Positions 27,821 through 36,896 of a stretch of DNA of 64,000 nucleotides are shown in pieces. This DNA is from Saccharothrix espanaensis DSM 44229. GTDB taxonomy: Bacteria; Actinomycetota; Actinomycetes; Mycobacteriales; Pseudonocardiaceae. How positions within the stretch are numbered: the stretch's first letter is position 1; every line of letters starts with the position of its first letter. The position numbers were made by a program, and so were the translations under genes. The DNA lies in the NCBI RefSeq assembly GCF_000328705.1, contig NC_019673.1, positions 1,736,001 to 1,800,000 on the forward strand, written 5' to 3'. The notes beneath the pieces are model-generated. The model had not been told where the DNA came from. It made no database searches and saw only the letters and a list, made by a program, of their open reading frames with translations.

Positions 27821-29304
27821 CATCCGACCGAGCACCCGCCGACCGCGGCCGGCAGGGGGTCCGGGGTGCCGAACTTCGGGAGCCCGAGGGTGACCCCGGG
27901 CGTCTTGGGTTTGATACCTGCCTCCGAGCGGTCGCCCGCCTTGGTGCGGCGGTGGGACAGGACGTCCCCGTCTGCGATCAGGTTGTGCGGCGCGGCGTAG
28001 GTCACCACGGTCTCCACGACGTCACCCGGGCGGATCCGCGCCCCGCCGGGCGTGAAGTGGACCAGCCTGCCGTCCCGGGCCCGGCCGGACATCCGGTGCG
28101 TCTCGGCGTCCTTGCGGCCCTCGCCGTGCGCGACCAGCAGTTCGACCTTCCGGCCGACCTGGAGCTTGTTCTGCTCCCACGCGAGTTCGTTGACCAGCGT
28201 GACCAGCCGGTCGTAGCGCTCCTGCACGACCTGCTTGGGCAGCTGGTCGGGCAGCTCCGCGGCCGGCGTGCCGGGGCGCTTGGAGTACTGGAAGGTGAAC
28301 GCGCTGGAGAACCTCGACTCCCGCACCACGTCGAGCGTGGCCTGGAAGTCCTCCTCGGTCTCGCCGGGGAAGCCGACGATGATGTCGGTGGTGATGGCCG
28401 CGTCGGGCATCGCGCGCCGCACGTTGTCGAGGATCGACAGGTACTTCGCCGACCGGTAGGACCGGCGCATCTGCTTGAGCAGCCGGTCCGAGCCGGACTG
28501 CAGCGGCATGTGCAGCTGGTGGCACACGCTCGGCGTCTCGGCCATCGCGGCGATCACGTCGTCGGTGAAGTCCTTCGGGTGCGGCGAGGTGAACCGGATC
28601 CGCTCCAGGCCGTCGATCGCGCCGGCCGCGCGCAGCAGCTTGCCGAACGCGAAGCGGTCGCCGAACTCGACGCCGTAGGAGTTGACGTTCTGCCCGAGCA
28701 GCGTCACCTCCAGCACGCCCTCGTCCACCAGCGCCTGGACCTCGGCGAGCACCTCGCCCGGCCGCCGGTCCTTCTCCTTGCCGCGCAGCGACGGCACGAT
28801 GCAGAACGTGCAGGTGTTGTTGCAGCCGACCGACACCGACACCCACCCGGAGTAGGCGGAGTCGCGGCGCGCGGGCAGCGTGGACGGGAACGTCTCCAGC
28901 GCGTCGAGGATCTCGACCTGGGCTTCCCGGTTGTGCCGGGCGCGCTCCAGCAGCACCGGCAGCGACCCGATGTTGTGCGTGCCGAACACGACGTCGACCC
29001 ACGGCGCGCGCTTGACGATCTCGCCCTGGTCCTTCTGGGCGAGGCAGCCGCCCACCGCGATCTGTATGTCCGGGTTCGCGGTCTTGGCCGGCGCGAGGTG
29101 CCCGAGCGTGCCGTACAGCTTGTTGTCCGCGTTCTCCCGCACCGCGCAGGTGTTGAACACCACCACGTCGGGAGCCGCGTCGCCTTCCACGGGCGTGTAG
29201 CCCGCGTCTTCGAGCATCCCGGCGAGGCGCTCGGAGTCGTGCACGTTCATCTGACACCCGAACGTGCGGATCTGGAAGGTCCTCGGAACCTGCAACGTGC
29301 TCAC
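27820..29304 (-). CDS. miaB: tRNA-2-methylthio-N6-dimethylallyladenosine synthase
   Basis: MiaB is a radical-SAM methylthiotransferase that completes ms2i6A37 on tRNA made by MiaA. The N-terminal cluster ligands are in [25 protein letters not shown] and [13 protein letters not shown]. The radical-SAM CxxxCxxC is in [19 protein letters not shown]-terminal TRAM region runs through [15 protein letters not shown] text, with [12 protein letters not shown] near residue 390. Length 494 is normal, with a 30-residue extra C-terminal tail ending GGCSVG. Start ATG 29304. The downstream membrane gene overlaps its stop. Confidence 0.96.
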   Translation of the reverse strand: MSTLQVPRTFQIRTFGCQMNVHDSERLAGMLEDAGYTPVEGDAAPDVVVFNTCAVRENADNKLYGTLGHLAPAKTANPDIQIAVGGCLAQKDQGEIVKRAPWVDVVFGTHNIGSLPVLLERARHNREAQVEILDALETFPSTLPARRDSAYSGWVSVSVGCNNTCTFCIVPSLRGKEKDRRPGEVLAEVQALVDEGVLEVTLLGQNVNSYGVEFGDRFAFGKLLRAAGAIDGLERIRFTSPHPKDFTDDVIAAMAETPSVCHQLHMPLQSGSDRLLKQMRRSYRSAKYLSILDNVRRAMPDAAITTDIIVGFPGETEEDFQATLDVVRESRFSSAFTFQYSKRPGTPAAELPDQLPKQVVQERYDRLVTLVNELAWEQNKLQVGRKVELLVAHGEGRKDAETHRMSGRARDGRLVHFTPGGARIRPGDVVETVVTYAAPHNLIADGDVLSHRRTKAGDRSEAGIKPKTPGVTLGLPKFGTPDPLPAAVGGCSVG

Positions 29305-29566
29305 GTAGTCACCATATCCCCTGGTCAGTGGCCGGTTGAGACCACGGTCGCCATGAGGTCATCGCTGCTGCCCACTGGGTAGGTCACTCCGTGGTGCGCG
29401 GTGGTCCGACGGCCGCACGCCGTGCGTGGATGACGCTCTGGTGTCCACCGAGCATGGTAGGCGCTGCGTTCACACCGCCTCGCCCACCGCCGCGGGCACC
29501 ACGCCTGACCGGGCCCGATCCTTCGGTCGGGTCCGCCGTGCCGGGTGGACGTGCGACGATGCGACG

Positions 29567-30526
29567 GTGTCGGGAACGCTGTTCAGGGTGCACGCCGCCG
29601 GGGCCGTGCTGGCTTTGGCCGCACTGTCGGTGACGGCGTGCGGTGACGACTTCGACCAGGTCAAGCTCACGATGGTGGCGGGCAGCGACACGGGCGTCTA
29701 CTACAAGCTGAGCACCGCCCTGGCGGACGCCTGGACGCGCAACCCGGGCATCCCGCGCCCCCAGGTCGTGGCGACGGCGGGTTCGGTGGACAACCTCGAA
29801 CGGCTGCGCACCGGCCAGGCCCAGGTGGGGTTCTCGGCCGCCGACGCGGCGGAGGAGGCGCAGGCCGACACGTCCGGCCACCGCCTGTACGCGCTGGCCC
29901 GGATGCACGACGACTACCTCCAGCTGGCGGTGCGCGACGACGTCCCGGCGACCAAGCTCGCCGACCTCAAGGGCAAGCGGGTCTCGCTGGGCGCGCGCGA
30001 CTCCGGCGTGAAGCTGATCGCCGAACGCCTGCTGCGCTCGGCCGACATCTCGCCGACCGAGGACCTGCAACCGCGCTACCTCGACCTGAACGCGACCACG
30101 GACGCGATGCGCGACGGCGCGCTGGACGCGTTCTTCTGGTCCGGCGGCGTGCCCACGACCGGCGTCACGACCCTCGCGACCACCGTGAAGCTGCGGATGC
30201 TCGACCTGGACGACGTGCTGCCCAACCTGCGCCGGCTCTACCCGGTGTACGGCTCGGCGACGCTGCCCGCCTCGGCCTACGAGCTGCCCGGCGGCCCGGT
30301 GACCAAGCCGATCACCACCCTGGTCGTGCGCAACTTCCTGCTGGTCACCGACGCGATGCCGGAGGACGTGGCGGCGGCGCTGCTGCGCGGGCTGTTCCAG
30401 GCGCAACCGGAACTCGTCGCGGTCAGCCCGGTGGCCCGCTCGATAGAGGTCAGATCGGCGATCGAGACCACACCGCTGCCGCTGCACCCCGGCGCGAAGA
30501 GCTACTACCGGGACGTGAAGGTCTAG
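29567..30526 (+). CDS. TAXI-family solute-binding lipoprotein (orphan)
   Basis: The 319-residue product has a lipoprotein signal peptide with lipobox LSVTAC and Cys near residue 22. It belongs to the TAXI branch of TRAP-type binding proteins (LTMVAGSDTGVYYKLSTAL, VVATAGSVDNLERLRTGQAQ, VGFSAADAA). TAXI proteins normally deliver organic acids to a fused DctQM permease, but no such permease gene lies nearby. It is convergent with the gluK-like sensor kinase and overlaps it by 4 nt. GTG 29567 is chosen as the start nearest the signal peptide; earlier in-frame codons lie in non-coding-like sequence. It might act as a ligand-presenting partner for the adjacent kinase. Confidence 0.82.
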   Translation: MSGTLFRVHAAGAVLALAALSVTACGDDFDQVKLTMVAGSDTGVYYKLSTALADAWTRNPGIPRPQVVATAGSVDNLERLRTGQAQVGFSAADAAEEAQADTSGHRLYALARMHDDYLQLAVRDDVPATKLADLKGKRVSLGARDSGVKLIAERLLRSADISPTEDLQPRYLDLNATTDAMRDGALDAFFWSGGVPTTGVTTLATTVKLRMLDLDDVLPNLRRLYPVYGSATLPASAYELPGGPVTKPITTLVVRNFLLVTDAMPEDVAAALLRGLFQAQPELVAVSPVARSIEVRSAIETTPLPLHPGAKSYYRDVKV

Positions 30527-31905
30527 CCCGCCGCGGGGAAGGTCACCGCGACCCGCAGCCCGCCGCCCTCGGGCAGCGACAGCCGCACCTCGCCGGCCAC
30601 CCGCTCCACGATCTGCCGCACGATCGCCAGCCCCAGCCCGGAGCCCTGGATGTTCTGGTGGGCGGGGGAGCGCCAGAACCGGTCGGTGGCCCGGTCCAGC
30701 TCGTCGGGCGACAACCCGGGCCCCTCGTCGCCGACCGTCAGCAGCACCACGCCGTCGCGCCGCCGCACGTCGACCCGCACCAGCGTGTCCTCCGGGGCGA
30801 ACTTCAGCGCGTTGTCCAGCAGCGCGTCCAGCACGGCCTCCACCCCGCGCGGCGGGGTCAGCACCCGGCCGCCGGGCTCGCCGTCGAGCACCAGGTGCAC
30901 CGAGCGCGCCGCGGCGGCCGGCTGCCACGCCGACAGCCGCCCGGCGACCGCCCGGTCCACGTCCACCTCGACCGGGTCCACCGACGGCGAGCCGGCCCGC
31001 GCCATGGCCAGCAGCTCGTCGAGGATGCGGTTGAGCCGGTCGGCCTCGTCCAGCGCCGCGGTCTGGTGCACCTCGCCGTCCCCGGTCACGTGACCGTCCA
31101 GGTTGGACAGTCGCAGCTTGAGCGCGGTCAGCGGGTTGCGCAGCTGGTGCGACGCGTCCGCGACGAACGCCCGCTGCGCGGCCAGCACGTCACCGACGTT
31201 GGCCGCCATCTGGTCGAACGAGCGGGACAGCTGCCGCAGCTCCGGCGGCCCGGAGGACGACCCGACCGGCTGCACCGGCTTGCCGGACACCACCGCGCCC
31301 AGCAGCGCGCCGGTCGCGTCGTCCAGCCGGCGCACCGGCCGCAGCGTCCACCGCACCAGCGGCAGCGCGGCCAGCACCGCGAGCGCGAGCACCAGCAGGC
31401 TCGCCACGAGCAGCAGCACCCACCACCACATCACCTCGGTCCGGGTCTTGACCGTCGGGGAGAACGTGACGACCGCGCCGCGCACCTCACCGTCGACCAG
31501 CACCGGCTCGGCCAGCACCAGGTCCTCCCGGTCCCACGGCATGAGCAGTGCGGGCGCGACCGGCTGCCGCCCGGCGAGCGCGCCCCGGACCTGGTCCGAC
31601 ACCGGCTCCGACGTCACGTCGATGCCCGACCCGGACGCCGCCACGACCTTCCCGGACCGGTCCAGCAGCGCCACCCGGATGCCGTAGAGGTCCTGGTAGC
31701 GGGCCAGCTCGCGGTCCAGCACGGCCGGCTGGTCGTCGGTCAGCGGCCGCTGCGCCACCGACGCGAACCGCGCGGTGTCGGTCAGCCGGTCGAGGAACAT
31801 CTCCTGCTGCTCGGTGGCCGCGACCCCGCGCCCGAGCGGCACGCCCATGCCGACCAGCACCACGACCACGAGGGTCAGCACGATGCCCAGCAGCCGTGAC
31901 CGCAC
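30523..31905 (-). CDS. gluK: Sensor histidine kinase, GluK-like
   Basis: The 460-residue kinase has an N-terminal membrane helix (LLGIVLTLVVVVLVGMGV), an extracellular sensor domain of about 130 residues, and a second helix (VMWWWVLLLVASLLVLALAV). A HAMP region follows, then the phosphoacceptor H-box DASHQLRNPLTALKLR and the ATP-binding boxes (ALLDNALKFAPED, GDEGPGLSP, GSGLGLAIVRQIVE). It directly follows the response-regulator gene with no gap (start GTG 31905). The pair lies beside the divergent gluABCD operon, the same arrangement as GluR-GluK of Streptomyces coelicolor, which senses glutamate. The gene name rests on that context. Confidence 0.78.
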   Translation of the reverse strand: MRSRLLGIVLTLVVVVLVGMGVPLGRGVAATEQQEMFLDRLTDTARFASVAQRPLTDDQPAVLDRELARYQDLYGIRVALLDRSGKVVAASGSGIDVTSEPVSDQVRGALAGRQPVAPALLMPWDREDLVLAEPVLVDGEVRGAVVTFSPTVKTRTEVMWWWVLLLVASLLVLALAVLAALPLVRWTLRPVRRLDDATGALLGAVVSGKPVQPVGSSSGPPELRQLSRSFDQMAANVGDVLAAQRAFVADASHQLRNPLTALKLRLSNLDGHVTGDGEVHQTAALDEADRLNRILDELLAMARAGSPSVDPVEVDVDRAVAGRLSAWQPAAAARSVHLVLDGEPGGRVLTPPRGVEAVLDALLDNALKFAPEDTLVRVDVRRRDGVVLLTVGDEGPGLSPDELDRATDRFWRSPAHQNIQGSGLGLAIVRQIVERVAGEVRLSLPEGGGLRVAVTFPAAG

Positions 31906-32583
31906 CTAGCCCCCGATCGAACTCAGCCGGTAGCCGACCCCGCGCACCGTCTCCAGCAGCGCGGGCCGGCCCAGTTTGGTGCGCAGGGTGGCCACGTGCA
32001 CGTCCAGCGTCCGGTTCGCGCCGGCCCACGTGCGACCCCACACCTCCGCCAGGATCCGCTCCCGGGTGCACACCGCGCCACCGGCGGCCATCACCAGGGC
32101 GAGGACCTGGAACTCCTTGCGCGACAGCGCCACCGGTTCACCCGCGACGGTGACCTCGTGCCGGGCCAGGTCGACCCGCACGTCCGCCGCCTCGAACACC
32201 TCGGTGCCGGTGACCCCGACCCCGACCGGGTCGCCGCGCCGCCGCCGCACCGCGTGCACCCGCGCCACCAGCTCGCCGACGTCGTACGGCTTGACCAGGT
32301 AGTCGTCCGCGCCGGCGTGCAGGCCGAGGATCCGGTCGTCGATCTCGCCGCGCGCCGACACGACGATGATCGCGACGTCGCTGGCGGCCCGGATGTTGCG
32401 GCAGAGGGTGACGCCGTCCATGTCCGGCAGACCGAGGTCCAGCAACACCACGTCGACCCCCGCCAACCGGTCGAGCGTCCCCCGACCGGTGGCTTGGCGG
32501 TCTACTGTGAAACCACGTCGCGTCAGCGCCGGGACCAGCGCTTCCGCGACGCGGTCGTCGTCTTCGACCAACAGCACGCGCAC
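31906..32583 (-). CDS. gluR: OmpR-family response regulator, GluR-like
   Basis: The 225-residue regulator has a receiver domain with the acidic pocket VLLVEDDDR, the phosphoacceptor Asp in VVLLDLGLPDMDGV, and Lys in YLVKPYDVGELVARV. A C-terminal winged helix follows (VALSRKEFQVLALVMAAGG, ANRTLDVHVATLRTKLGRP, VRGVGYRLSS). It starts at GTG 32583, is cotranscribed with the kinase gene, and is divergent from gluA. By analogy with Streptomyces GluR it likely controls the glutamate importer. Dyads at 32623-32647 and 32658-32675 are candidate binding sites. Confidence 0.8.
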   Translation of the reverse strand: MRVLLVEDDDRVAEALVPALTRRGFTVDRQATGRGTLDRLAGVDVVLLDLGLPDMDGVTLCRNIRAASDVAIIVVSARGEIDDRILGLHAGADDYLVKPYDVGELVARVHAVRRRRGDPVGVGVTGTEVFEAADVRVDLARHEVTVAGEPVALSRKEFQVLALVMAAGGAVCTRERILAEVWGRTWAGANRTLDVHVATLRTKLGRPALLETVRGVGYRLSSIGG

Positions 32584-32622
32584 CGGCGTCCTCCCGAGTT
32601 ATTGTCGCCTGCCTGTGACAGA

Positions 32623-32647
32623 GTTGAGACCCTAAGTCTTGCTCAAC
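32623..32647. promoter_or_regulatory. Candidate regulator site: GTTGAG dyad
   Basis: GTTGAG at 32623-32628 and CTCAAC at 32642-32647 form a perfect dyad with a 13-bp spacer, in the divergent region between gluR and gluA. Confidence 0.4.
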
Positions 32648-32657
32648 CGCCTGGACT

Positions 32658-32675
32658 GGTGTGGTGACGCACACC
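32658..32675. promoter_or_regulatory. Candidate regulator site: GGTGTG dyad
   Basis: GGTGTG at 32658-32663 and CACACC at 32670-32675 form a perfect dyad with a 6-bp spacer, 42 bp upstream of the gluA start. The compact geometry is compatible with an OmpR-family dimer site. Confidence 0.45.
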
Positions 32676-32716
32676 TAGGTTTCCGCCATCGCTGGAGAAC
32701 CCTGTTGGAGGATCTG

Positions 32717-33472
32717 ATGACCGCCCCCACACCTGCCCCGCCGATGATCCGGATGGCGGGCGTGGACAAGTTCTTCGGGCCTCTGCACGTCCTCAAGGAC
32801 GTCGCGCTGGAGGTGCCGAAGGGCCAGGTCGTCGTCGTGCTCGGGCCGTCGGGCTCGGGCAAGTCCACCCTCTGCCGCACGATCAACCGCCTGGAGCCCG
32901 TCGACAAGGGCACCATCGAGGTCGACGGCCAGCCGCTGCCCGCCGAGGGCAAGGACCTGGCCCGGCTGCGCGCGGACGTGGGGATGGTCTTCCAGTCGTT
33001 CAACCTGTTCGCCCACAAGAGCATCGTCGACAACGTGATGCTCGCTCCGCTGAAGGTCCGCAAGACCCCGGCGGCCGACGCCCGCAAGACGGCCATGGAG
33101 CTGCTGGAGCGGGTCGGCATCGCCAACCAGGCGGAGAAGTACCCGGCCCAGCTGTCGGGCGGGCAGCAGCAGCGGGCGGCGATCGCCCGCGCCCTGGCGA
33201 TGCGCCCCAAGGTGATGCTGTTCGACGAGCCGACCTCCGCACTGGACCCGGAGATGGTCCAGGAGGTGCTGGACGTGATGACCACGCTGGCCAAGGAGGG
33301 CATGACCATGCTCGTGGTGACCCACGAGATGGGCTTCGCCCGCAAGGCCGCCGACCGCGTGGTGTTCATGGCCGACGGCGAGATCGTCGAGGACTCGACG
33401 CCGGAGGACTTCTTCTCCGCGCCGAAGTCGAACCGCGCGAAGGACTTCCTTGGCAAGATCCTGACCCACTGA
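32717..33472 (+). CDS. gluA: Glutamate ABC transporter ATP-binding protein
   Basis: This is the ATPase of a polar amino-acid importer, 251 residues. Motifs are Walker [11 protein letters not shown]-loop [13 protein letters not shown], signature LSGGQQQR, Walker [16 protein letters not shown] and switch His in [10 protein letters not shown]. The operon order ATPase, binding protein and two permeases equals gluABCD of Corynebacterium and Streptomyces. ATG 32717 has TTGGAGGA upstream; the longer open frame carries unlikely N-terminal sequence. The adjacent two-component genes probably regulate it. Confidence 0.92.
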   Translation: MTAPTPAPPMIRMAGVDKFFGPLHVLKDVALEVPKGQVVVVLGPSGSGKSTLCRTINRLEPVDKGTIEVDGQPLPAEGKDLARLRADVGMVFQSFNLFAHKSIVDNVMLAPLKVRKTPAADARKTAMELLERVGIANQAEKYPAQLSGGQQQRAAIARALAMRPKVMLFDEPTSALDPEMVQEVLDVMTTLAKEGMTMLVVTHEMGFARKAADRVVFMADGEIVEDSTPEDFFSAPKSNRAKDFLGKILTH

Positions 33473-33536
33473 AGTCCCGTGACCGCGGCGCTGAGCCTGG
33501 CGCCGCCAGACCCCGAAGAAGAGCAGGAGATAGACG

Positions 33537-34424
33537 ATGAGGGTTCGCACCCTTGCGGTGGTGCTGCTGGCAGGCGGCCTCGCCCTGACCGCTTGCGGCA
33601 AGGAGGGGAGCCCCGGCGCGTCGACCCCGGCCCCCTCGCAGAAGGTCGCCACCGACGTCAAGGTCGAGGGCTCGAAGACGTTCGACAACATCACCAAGCG
33701 CGGCAAGGTGGTCATCGGCGTCAAGGAGGACCAGCCCGGCCTGGGCCTCAAGGACGCCACGACGAACAAGTACAGCGGTTTCGACATCGAGATCGCGAAG
33801 CTGATCGCCTCCAAGCTGGGCTACGGCGAGGACAAGATCGACTACAAGGCGATCGCGTCCGCCGGGCGTGAGCAGGCGCTGATCAACGGCGACGTGGACT
33901 ACTACGTCGGCACGTACACGATCAACGCCGGCCGCAAGGAGAAGGTCGGCTTCGCCGGCCCGTACTTCACCGCGGGCCAGGACCTGCTCGTCCGCAAGGA
34001 CGACAACTCGATCACCGGTCCGGAGACGCTCAAGGGCAAGAAGGTCTGCTCGGTCACCGGCTCCACCCCGATCAAGAACGTCAAGGAGAAGGGGTACACG
34101 GAGCCGGAGAACATCTCCGAGTACCAGAACTACTCCCAGTGCGTGGCCAAGCTCGCCGAGGGCTCGATCGACGCGGTGACCACCGACGACGCGATCCTCA
34201 AGGGCTACGCGGCCGAGGAGACCGACAAGTTCAAGGTCGTCGGCAAGCCGTTCTCCACCGAGCCCTACGGCGTCGGCCTGGCCAAGGACGACAAGCCGCT
34301 GCGCGACAAGGTGAACGACATCCTCGAAGAGGCGCTCACCGGCGGCGACTGGGACAAGATCTACGCCGCGACGCTGGGCAAGTCGGGTTCCCCGGCGACC
34401 AAGCCGGTGATCGAGCGCTACTGA
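33537..34424 (+). CDS. gluB: Glutamate-binding lipoprotein
   Basis: The 295-residue solute-binding protein has a lipoprotein signal peptide with lipobox ALTAC (MRVRTLAVVLLAGGLALTAC) and is anchored outside the membrane. The SBP_bac_3 fold is evident from FDNITKRGKVVIGVKEDQPG, SGFDIEIAKLIASKLGYG and YVGTYTINAGRKEKVGFAGP. It captures glutamate or related amino acids for the gluCD permease. A GC-rich stem-loop after the stop separates it from the permease genes and may raise its expression relative to them. ATG 33537 has a GGAGATAGACG spacing. Confidence 0.92.
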   Translation: MRVRTLAVVLLAGGLALTACGKEGSPGASTPAPSQKVATDVKVEGSKTFDNITKRGKVVIGVKEDQPGLGLKDATTNKYSGFDIEIAKLIASKLGYGEDKIDYKAIASAGREQALINGDVDYYVGTYTINAGRKEKVGFAGPYFTAGQDLLVRKDDNSITGPETLKGKKVCSVTGSTPIKNVKEKGYTEPENISEYQNYSQCVAKLAEGSIDAVTTDDAILKGYAAEETDKFKVVGKPFSTEPYGVGLAKDDKPLRDKVNDILEEALTGGDWDKIYAATLGKSGSPATKPVIERY

Positions 34425-34455
34425 TCCGCAGCAGGCGCCACTGATCAGCACTGAC

Positions 34456-34488
34456 GGTGGCCGGCGACCGCGCGGGTCGCCGGCCACC
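34456..34488 (+). terminator. Intercistronic stem-loop between gluB and gluC
   Basis: GGTGGCCGGCGACC at 34456-34469 and GGTCGCCGGCCACC at 34475-34488 form a perfect 14-bp stem with a 5-nt loop, followed by CCCCGTTTCGT. It lies within the operon, so it more likely acts as a partial terminator or an RNA stabiliser than as a full stop. Confidence 0.8.
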
Positions 34489-34517
34489 CCCGTTTCGTCC
34501 TCCGGCGAGGAAGTCCG

Positions 34518-35165
34518 ATGAACATCCTGTCCACCTACTCCGACCTGTTCCTCCGGGCGTTCGGCACGACCATCCAGCTCTTCCTGTACGCGGCGGTCGG
34601 GTCGCTGGTGCTGGGCACGGTCCTGGCGATGCTGCGGGTCAGCCCCGTCCCGGTGTTCCGCTGGACCGGCACCACCTACGTGACCCTGGTCCGCAACACC
34701 CCGCTGACCCTGGTGTTCTTCTTCTTCGTGTTCGCCTTCCCGCTGCTCAAGATCGTGAAGCTGGACCCGTTCCAGGGCGCGGTCGTGGCACTGACCCTGT
34801 ACACCTCGGCGTTCATCTGCGAGGTGATCCGCTCGGGCATCAACACGGTGCCGGTCGGGCAGGCGGAGGCCTCGCGCGCGCTGGGGCTGACGTTCGGCCA
34901 GATGCTGTTCAGCGTGGTGCTGCCGCAGGCCATGCGCTCGGTGGTGCCGCCGCTGGTGAGCACCCTGATCGCGTTGCTGAAGAACACCACCATCGCCGCG
35001 GGCTTCTCGGTGGGCGACGCGGGCTCGATCAGCTACGTGCTGGCCGAGAACGGCGAGGACATGCTGCTCGGGCTGTCCTGGGTGGCGTTCTTCTTCGTCC
35101 TGCTGGTGATCCCGTTGACCCTGGTGCAGCGCGCACTGGAGAAGCGTTGGAGCGTGGCCCGATGA
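34518..35165 (+). CDS. gluC: Glutamate ABC transporter permease GluC
   Basis: The 215-residue inner-membrane permease has the usual five to six helices of the HisM family and the cytoplasmic EAA loop (GQAEASRALGLTFGQMLFSVVLPQAMRSVVPP) that contacts the ATPase. N-terminal helices include IQLFLYAAVGSLVLGTVLAM, and VTLVRNTPLTLVFFFFVFAF follows. It pairs with GluD as a heterodimer. ATG 34518 has GGCGAGGAAG upstream. Its stop overlaps the gluD start (ATGA). Confidence 0.92.
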   Translation: MNILSTYSDLFLRAFGTTIQLFLYAAVGSLVLGTVLAMLRVSPVPVFRWTGTTYVTLVRNTPLTLVFFFFVFAFPLLKIVKLDPFQGAVVALTLYTSAFICEVIRSGINTVPVGQAEASRALGLTFGQMLFSVVLPQAMRSVVPPLVSTLIALLKNTTIAAGFSVGDAGSISYVLAENGEDMLLGLSWVAFFFVLLVIPLTLVQRALEKRWSVAR

Positions 35166-36019
35166 GCTCCGTCCTGTTCGACGTCCCCGGCCCCCGGGCC
35201 CGGGTGCGGCACCGGCTCCTCGCCGTGGTGGGCGTGCTCGGCGTGGCCGCCCTGATCGCCTTCATCGCGTACCGCTTCTACGACAGCGGCCAGTTCGAGC
35301 CGCGGCTGTGGGAGTGGCTCCAGTACGAGAACGTCCAGCTGGAGCTGCTCAAGCGGCTGGGCAACACGCTCTCGGCGTTCGGCGCGGGCGCGGTGCTGGC
35401 CCTGCTGCTCGGCGCGGTCCTGGCGGCCGGGCGGCTGTCGGACCACGCGGTCTGGCGGGTGCCGGCCACGTTCCTGGTCGAGATCTTCCGCGCCATCCCG
35501 CTGCTGATCCTGATCTTCATGTTCTACTACGGCGCGGCGTCGTTCGGCTTCAAGCCCACGCCGTTCATGGCCGTGGTGGCGGGCCTGACGCTGTACAACG
35601 GCTCGGTGCTGGCCGAGATCTTCCGCGCCGGCGTGCGGTCGCTGCCGAAGGGGCAGGCCGAAGCCGCGTACGCGCTGGGGATGCGCAAGACCCAGGTGAT
35701 GGTGTTCGTGCTGCTGCCGCAGGCGCTGCGGGTCATGCTGCCGACCATCGTCAGCCAGCTCGTCGTGCTGCTCAAGGACACCGCGCTCGGCTTCATCATC
35801 ACCTACCAGGAGCTGCTGGACTACGTGAAGTACCTCGGCGCGCAGGGCCAGTTCGGCCGGCCGCTGGTGCCGATGACGCTGTTCGTCGGCGCCATGTACA
35901 TCACGATGTGCCTGCTGCTCACGTGGTTGGCGTCGTGGCTGGAGAAGCGCAACCGGCGCAACAAGAAGGCCGTGAAGCCGGCCCAGGACGCCGAACCGCT
36001 CGTCCGGGCCGACGCGTAG
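35162..36019 (+). CDS. gluD: Glutamate ABC transporter permease GluD
   Basis: The 285-residue second permease subunit has an N-terminal membrane helix (LLAVVGVLGVAALIAFIAY), a periplasmic loop, and the core permease with the EAA loop GQAEAAYALGMRKTQVMVFV and LPQALRVMLPTIVSQLVVLL. The cytoplasmic C-terminus is Lys/Arg-rich (KRNRRNKKAVKPAQ). ATG 35162 overlaps the gluC stop, so synthesis of the two permeases is coupled. A strong terminator follows the stop. Confidence 0.92.
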   Translation: MSSVLFDVPGPRARVRHRLLAVVGVLGVAALIAFIAYRFYDSGQFEPRLWEWLQYENVQLELLKRLGNTLSAFGAGAVLALLLGAVLAAGRLSDHAVWRVPATFLVEIFRAIPLLILIFMFYYGAASFGFKPTPFMAVVAGLTLYNGSVLAEIFRAGVRSLPKGQAEAAYALGMRKTQVMVFVLLPQALRVMLPTIVSQLVVLLKDTALGFIITYQELLDYVKYLGAQGQFGRPLVPMTLFVGAMYITMCLLLTWLASWLEKRNRRNKKAVKPAQDAEPLVRADA

Positions 36020-36035
36020 CACCCGAACGGGGAGA

Positions 36036-36063
36036 GGGGGAGCCGATCCGGCTCCCCCCTTTT
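36036..36063 (+). terminator. Terminator of the gluABCD operon
   Basis: GGGGGAGCC at 36036-36044 and GGCTCCCCC at 36050-36058 form a 9-bp stem with a 5-nt loop, followed by CTTTT. It is a canonical intrinsic terminator. Confidence 0.9.
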
Positions 36064-36100
36064 CGCGCCCCGACGCCGCGCGGCACGTAATCTCGCGGGT

Positions 36101-36829
36101 ATGGCGGAGGAACCCGGCGCGCTGGTGAAGGCGCAGCAAGGCGCGGTCGACCACCTGCTGCGGGTCGGCATCGACGGCTTCGGCCCGTTCAAGGGCGCCC
36201 AGCAGATGGCGTCCGACCTGCTCGAACAGGGCCTGACGCGGGACGAGGCGATCCGCGGCCTGATCCGCACGCACGTCACCGCGGCGGGCATCCAGGGCTT
36301 CGCGACCAACCTCGGCGGCCTGATCACCCTGCCGGTGACGCTGCCCGCGAACGTCGCCGCCGCGTACCTGGTGCAGACCCACCTGATCGCGTCCATCGCC
36401 GCCGTCCAGGGGCACGACCTGGAGAGCGACGAGGTGCGCACCGCGATCCTGGTGTGCCTGCTCGGCAACGCCGGCACCGAGGTGCTCAAGAAGATGGGCA
36501 TCCAGGCGGGCTCGAAGCTCACCATGAACCTGATCGAGCGCATCCCGGCGCAGCTCATCCGGGAGATCAACAAGCGGGTCGGCTTCACCCTGGTCGCCAA
36601 GTACGGCACCGCCAAGGCCGGCATCACGCTGGCCAAGAGCGTGCCGCTGGTCGGCGGCGTGATCGGCGGCTCGTTCGACGCGGTGACGACCCGGGCCGTC
36701 GGCGGCTTCGCCCGCCGCTTCTTCGCCACCCCGCCCGGCCGGCCACAGGTCGTGGACGGGCGCGTGGTCGAGCCCGACGTGCTGGAGGGCGAGATCGTGG
36801 GCGAGGTCCGGTACGACGCCGAAGGCTGA
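36101..36829 (+). CDS. EcsC family protein
   Basis: The 242-residue protein matches the EcsC family, which is named after a Bacillus protein encoded beside an ABC transporter; the biochemical role is unknown. Recognisable text includes GIDGFGPFKGAQQMASDLL, AGIQGFATNLGGLITLPVTL with moderate hydrophobicity, KYGTAKAGITLAKSVPLVGG and the C-terminal GGSFDAVTTRAVGGFARRFF. The hydrophobic segments suggest membrane association. ATG 36101 is the only good start. It lies alone after the glutamate operon terminator. Confidence 0.82.
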   Translation: MAEEPGALVKAQQGAVDHLLRVGIDGFGPFKGAQQMASDLLEQGLTRDEAIRGLIRTHVTAAGIQGFATNLGGLITLPVTLPANVAAAYLVQTHLIASIAAVQGHDLESDEVRTAILVCLLGNAGTEVLKKMGIQAGSKLTMNLIERIPAQLIREINKRVGFTLVAKYGTAKAGITLAKSVPLVGGVIGGSFDAVTTRAVGGFARRFFATPPGRPQVVDGRVVEPDVLEGEIVGEVRYDAEG

Positions 36830-36876
36830 TTGGCCCGAACTTCCGGCCCGCTCTTGGACCTTCTGGTGGGCCAATC
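36828..36876. promoter_or_regulatory. GATTGGCCC inverted repeat upstream of an MFS gene
   Basis: GATTGGCCC at 36828-36836 and GGGCCAATC at 36868-36876 are exact reverse complements with a 31-bp spacer. The second arm is 20 bp before the MFS start. It may be an operator pair, or a stem-loop ending the ecsC-like transcript. Confidence 0.4.
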
Positions 36877-36896
36877 GCGCTCGTAGCGTCCTCGCC

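Noticed and set aside
32639..32716. N-terminal 26 codons of the longest gluA frame
   Set aside because: They cross the divergent promoter dyads, carry no ABC-ATPase similarity, and a good ribosome-binding site precedes ATG 32717.
36828..36876. GATTGGCCC repeat as a certain operator
   Set aside because: With a 31-bp spacer it may equally be a loose stem-loop; kept as a low-confidence feature and not as a finding.
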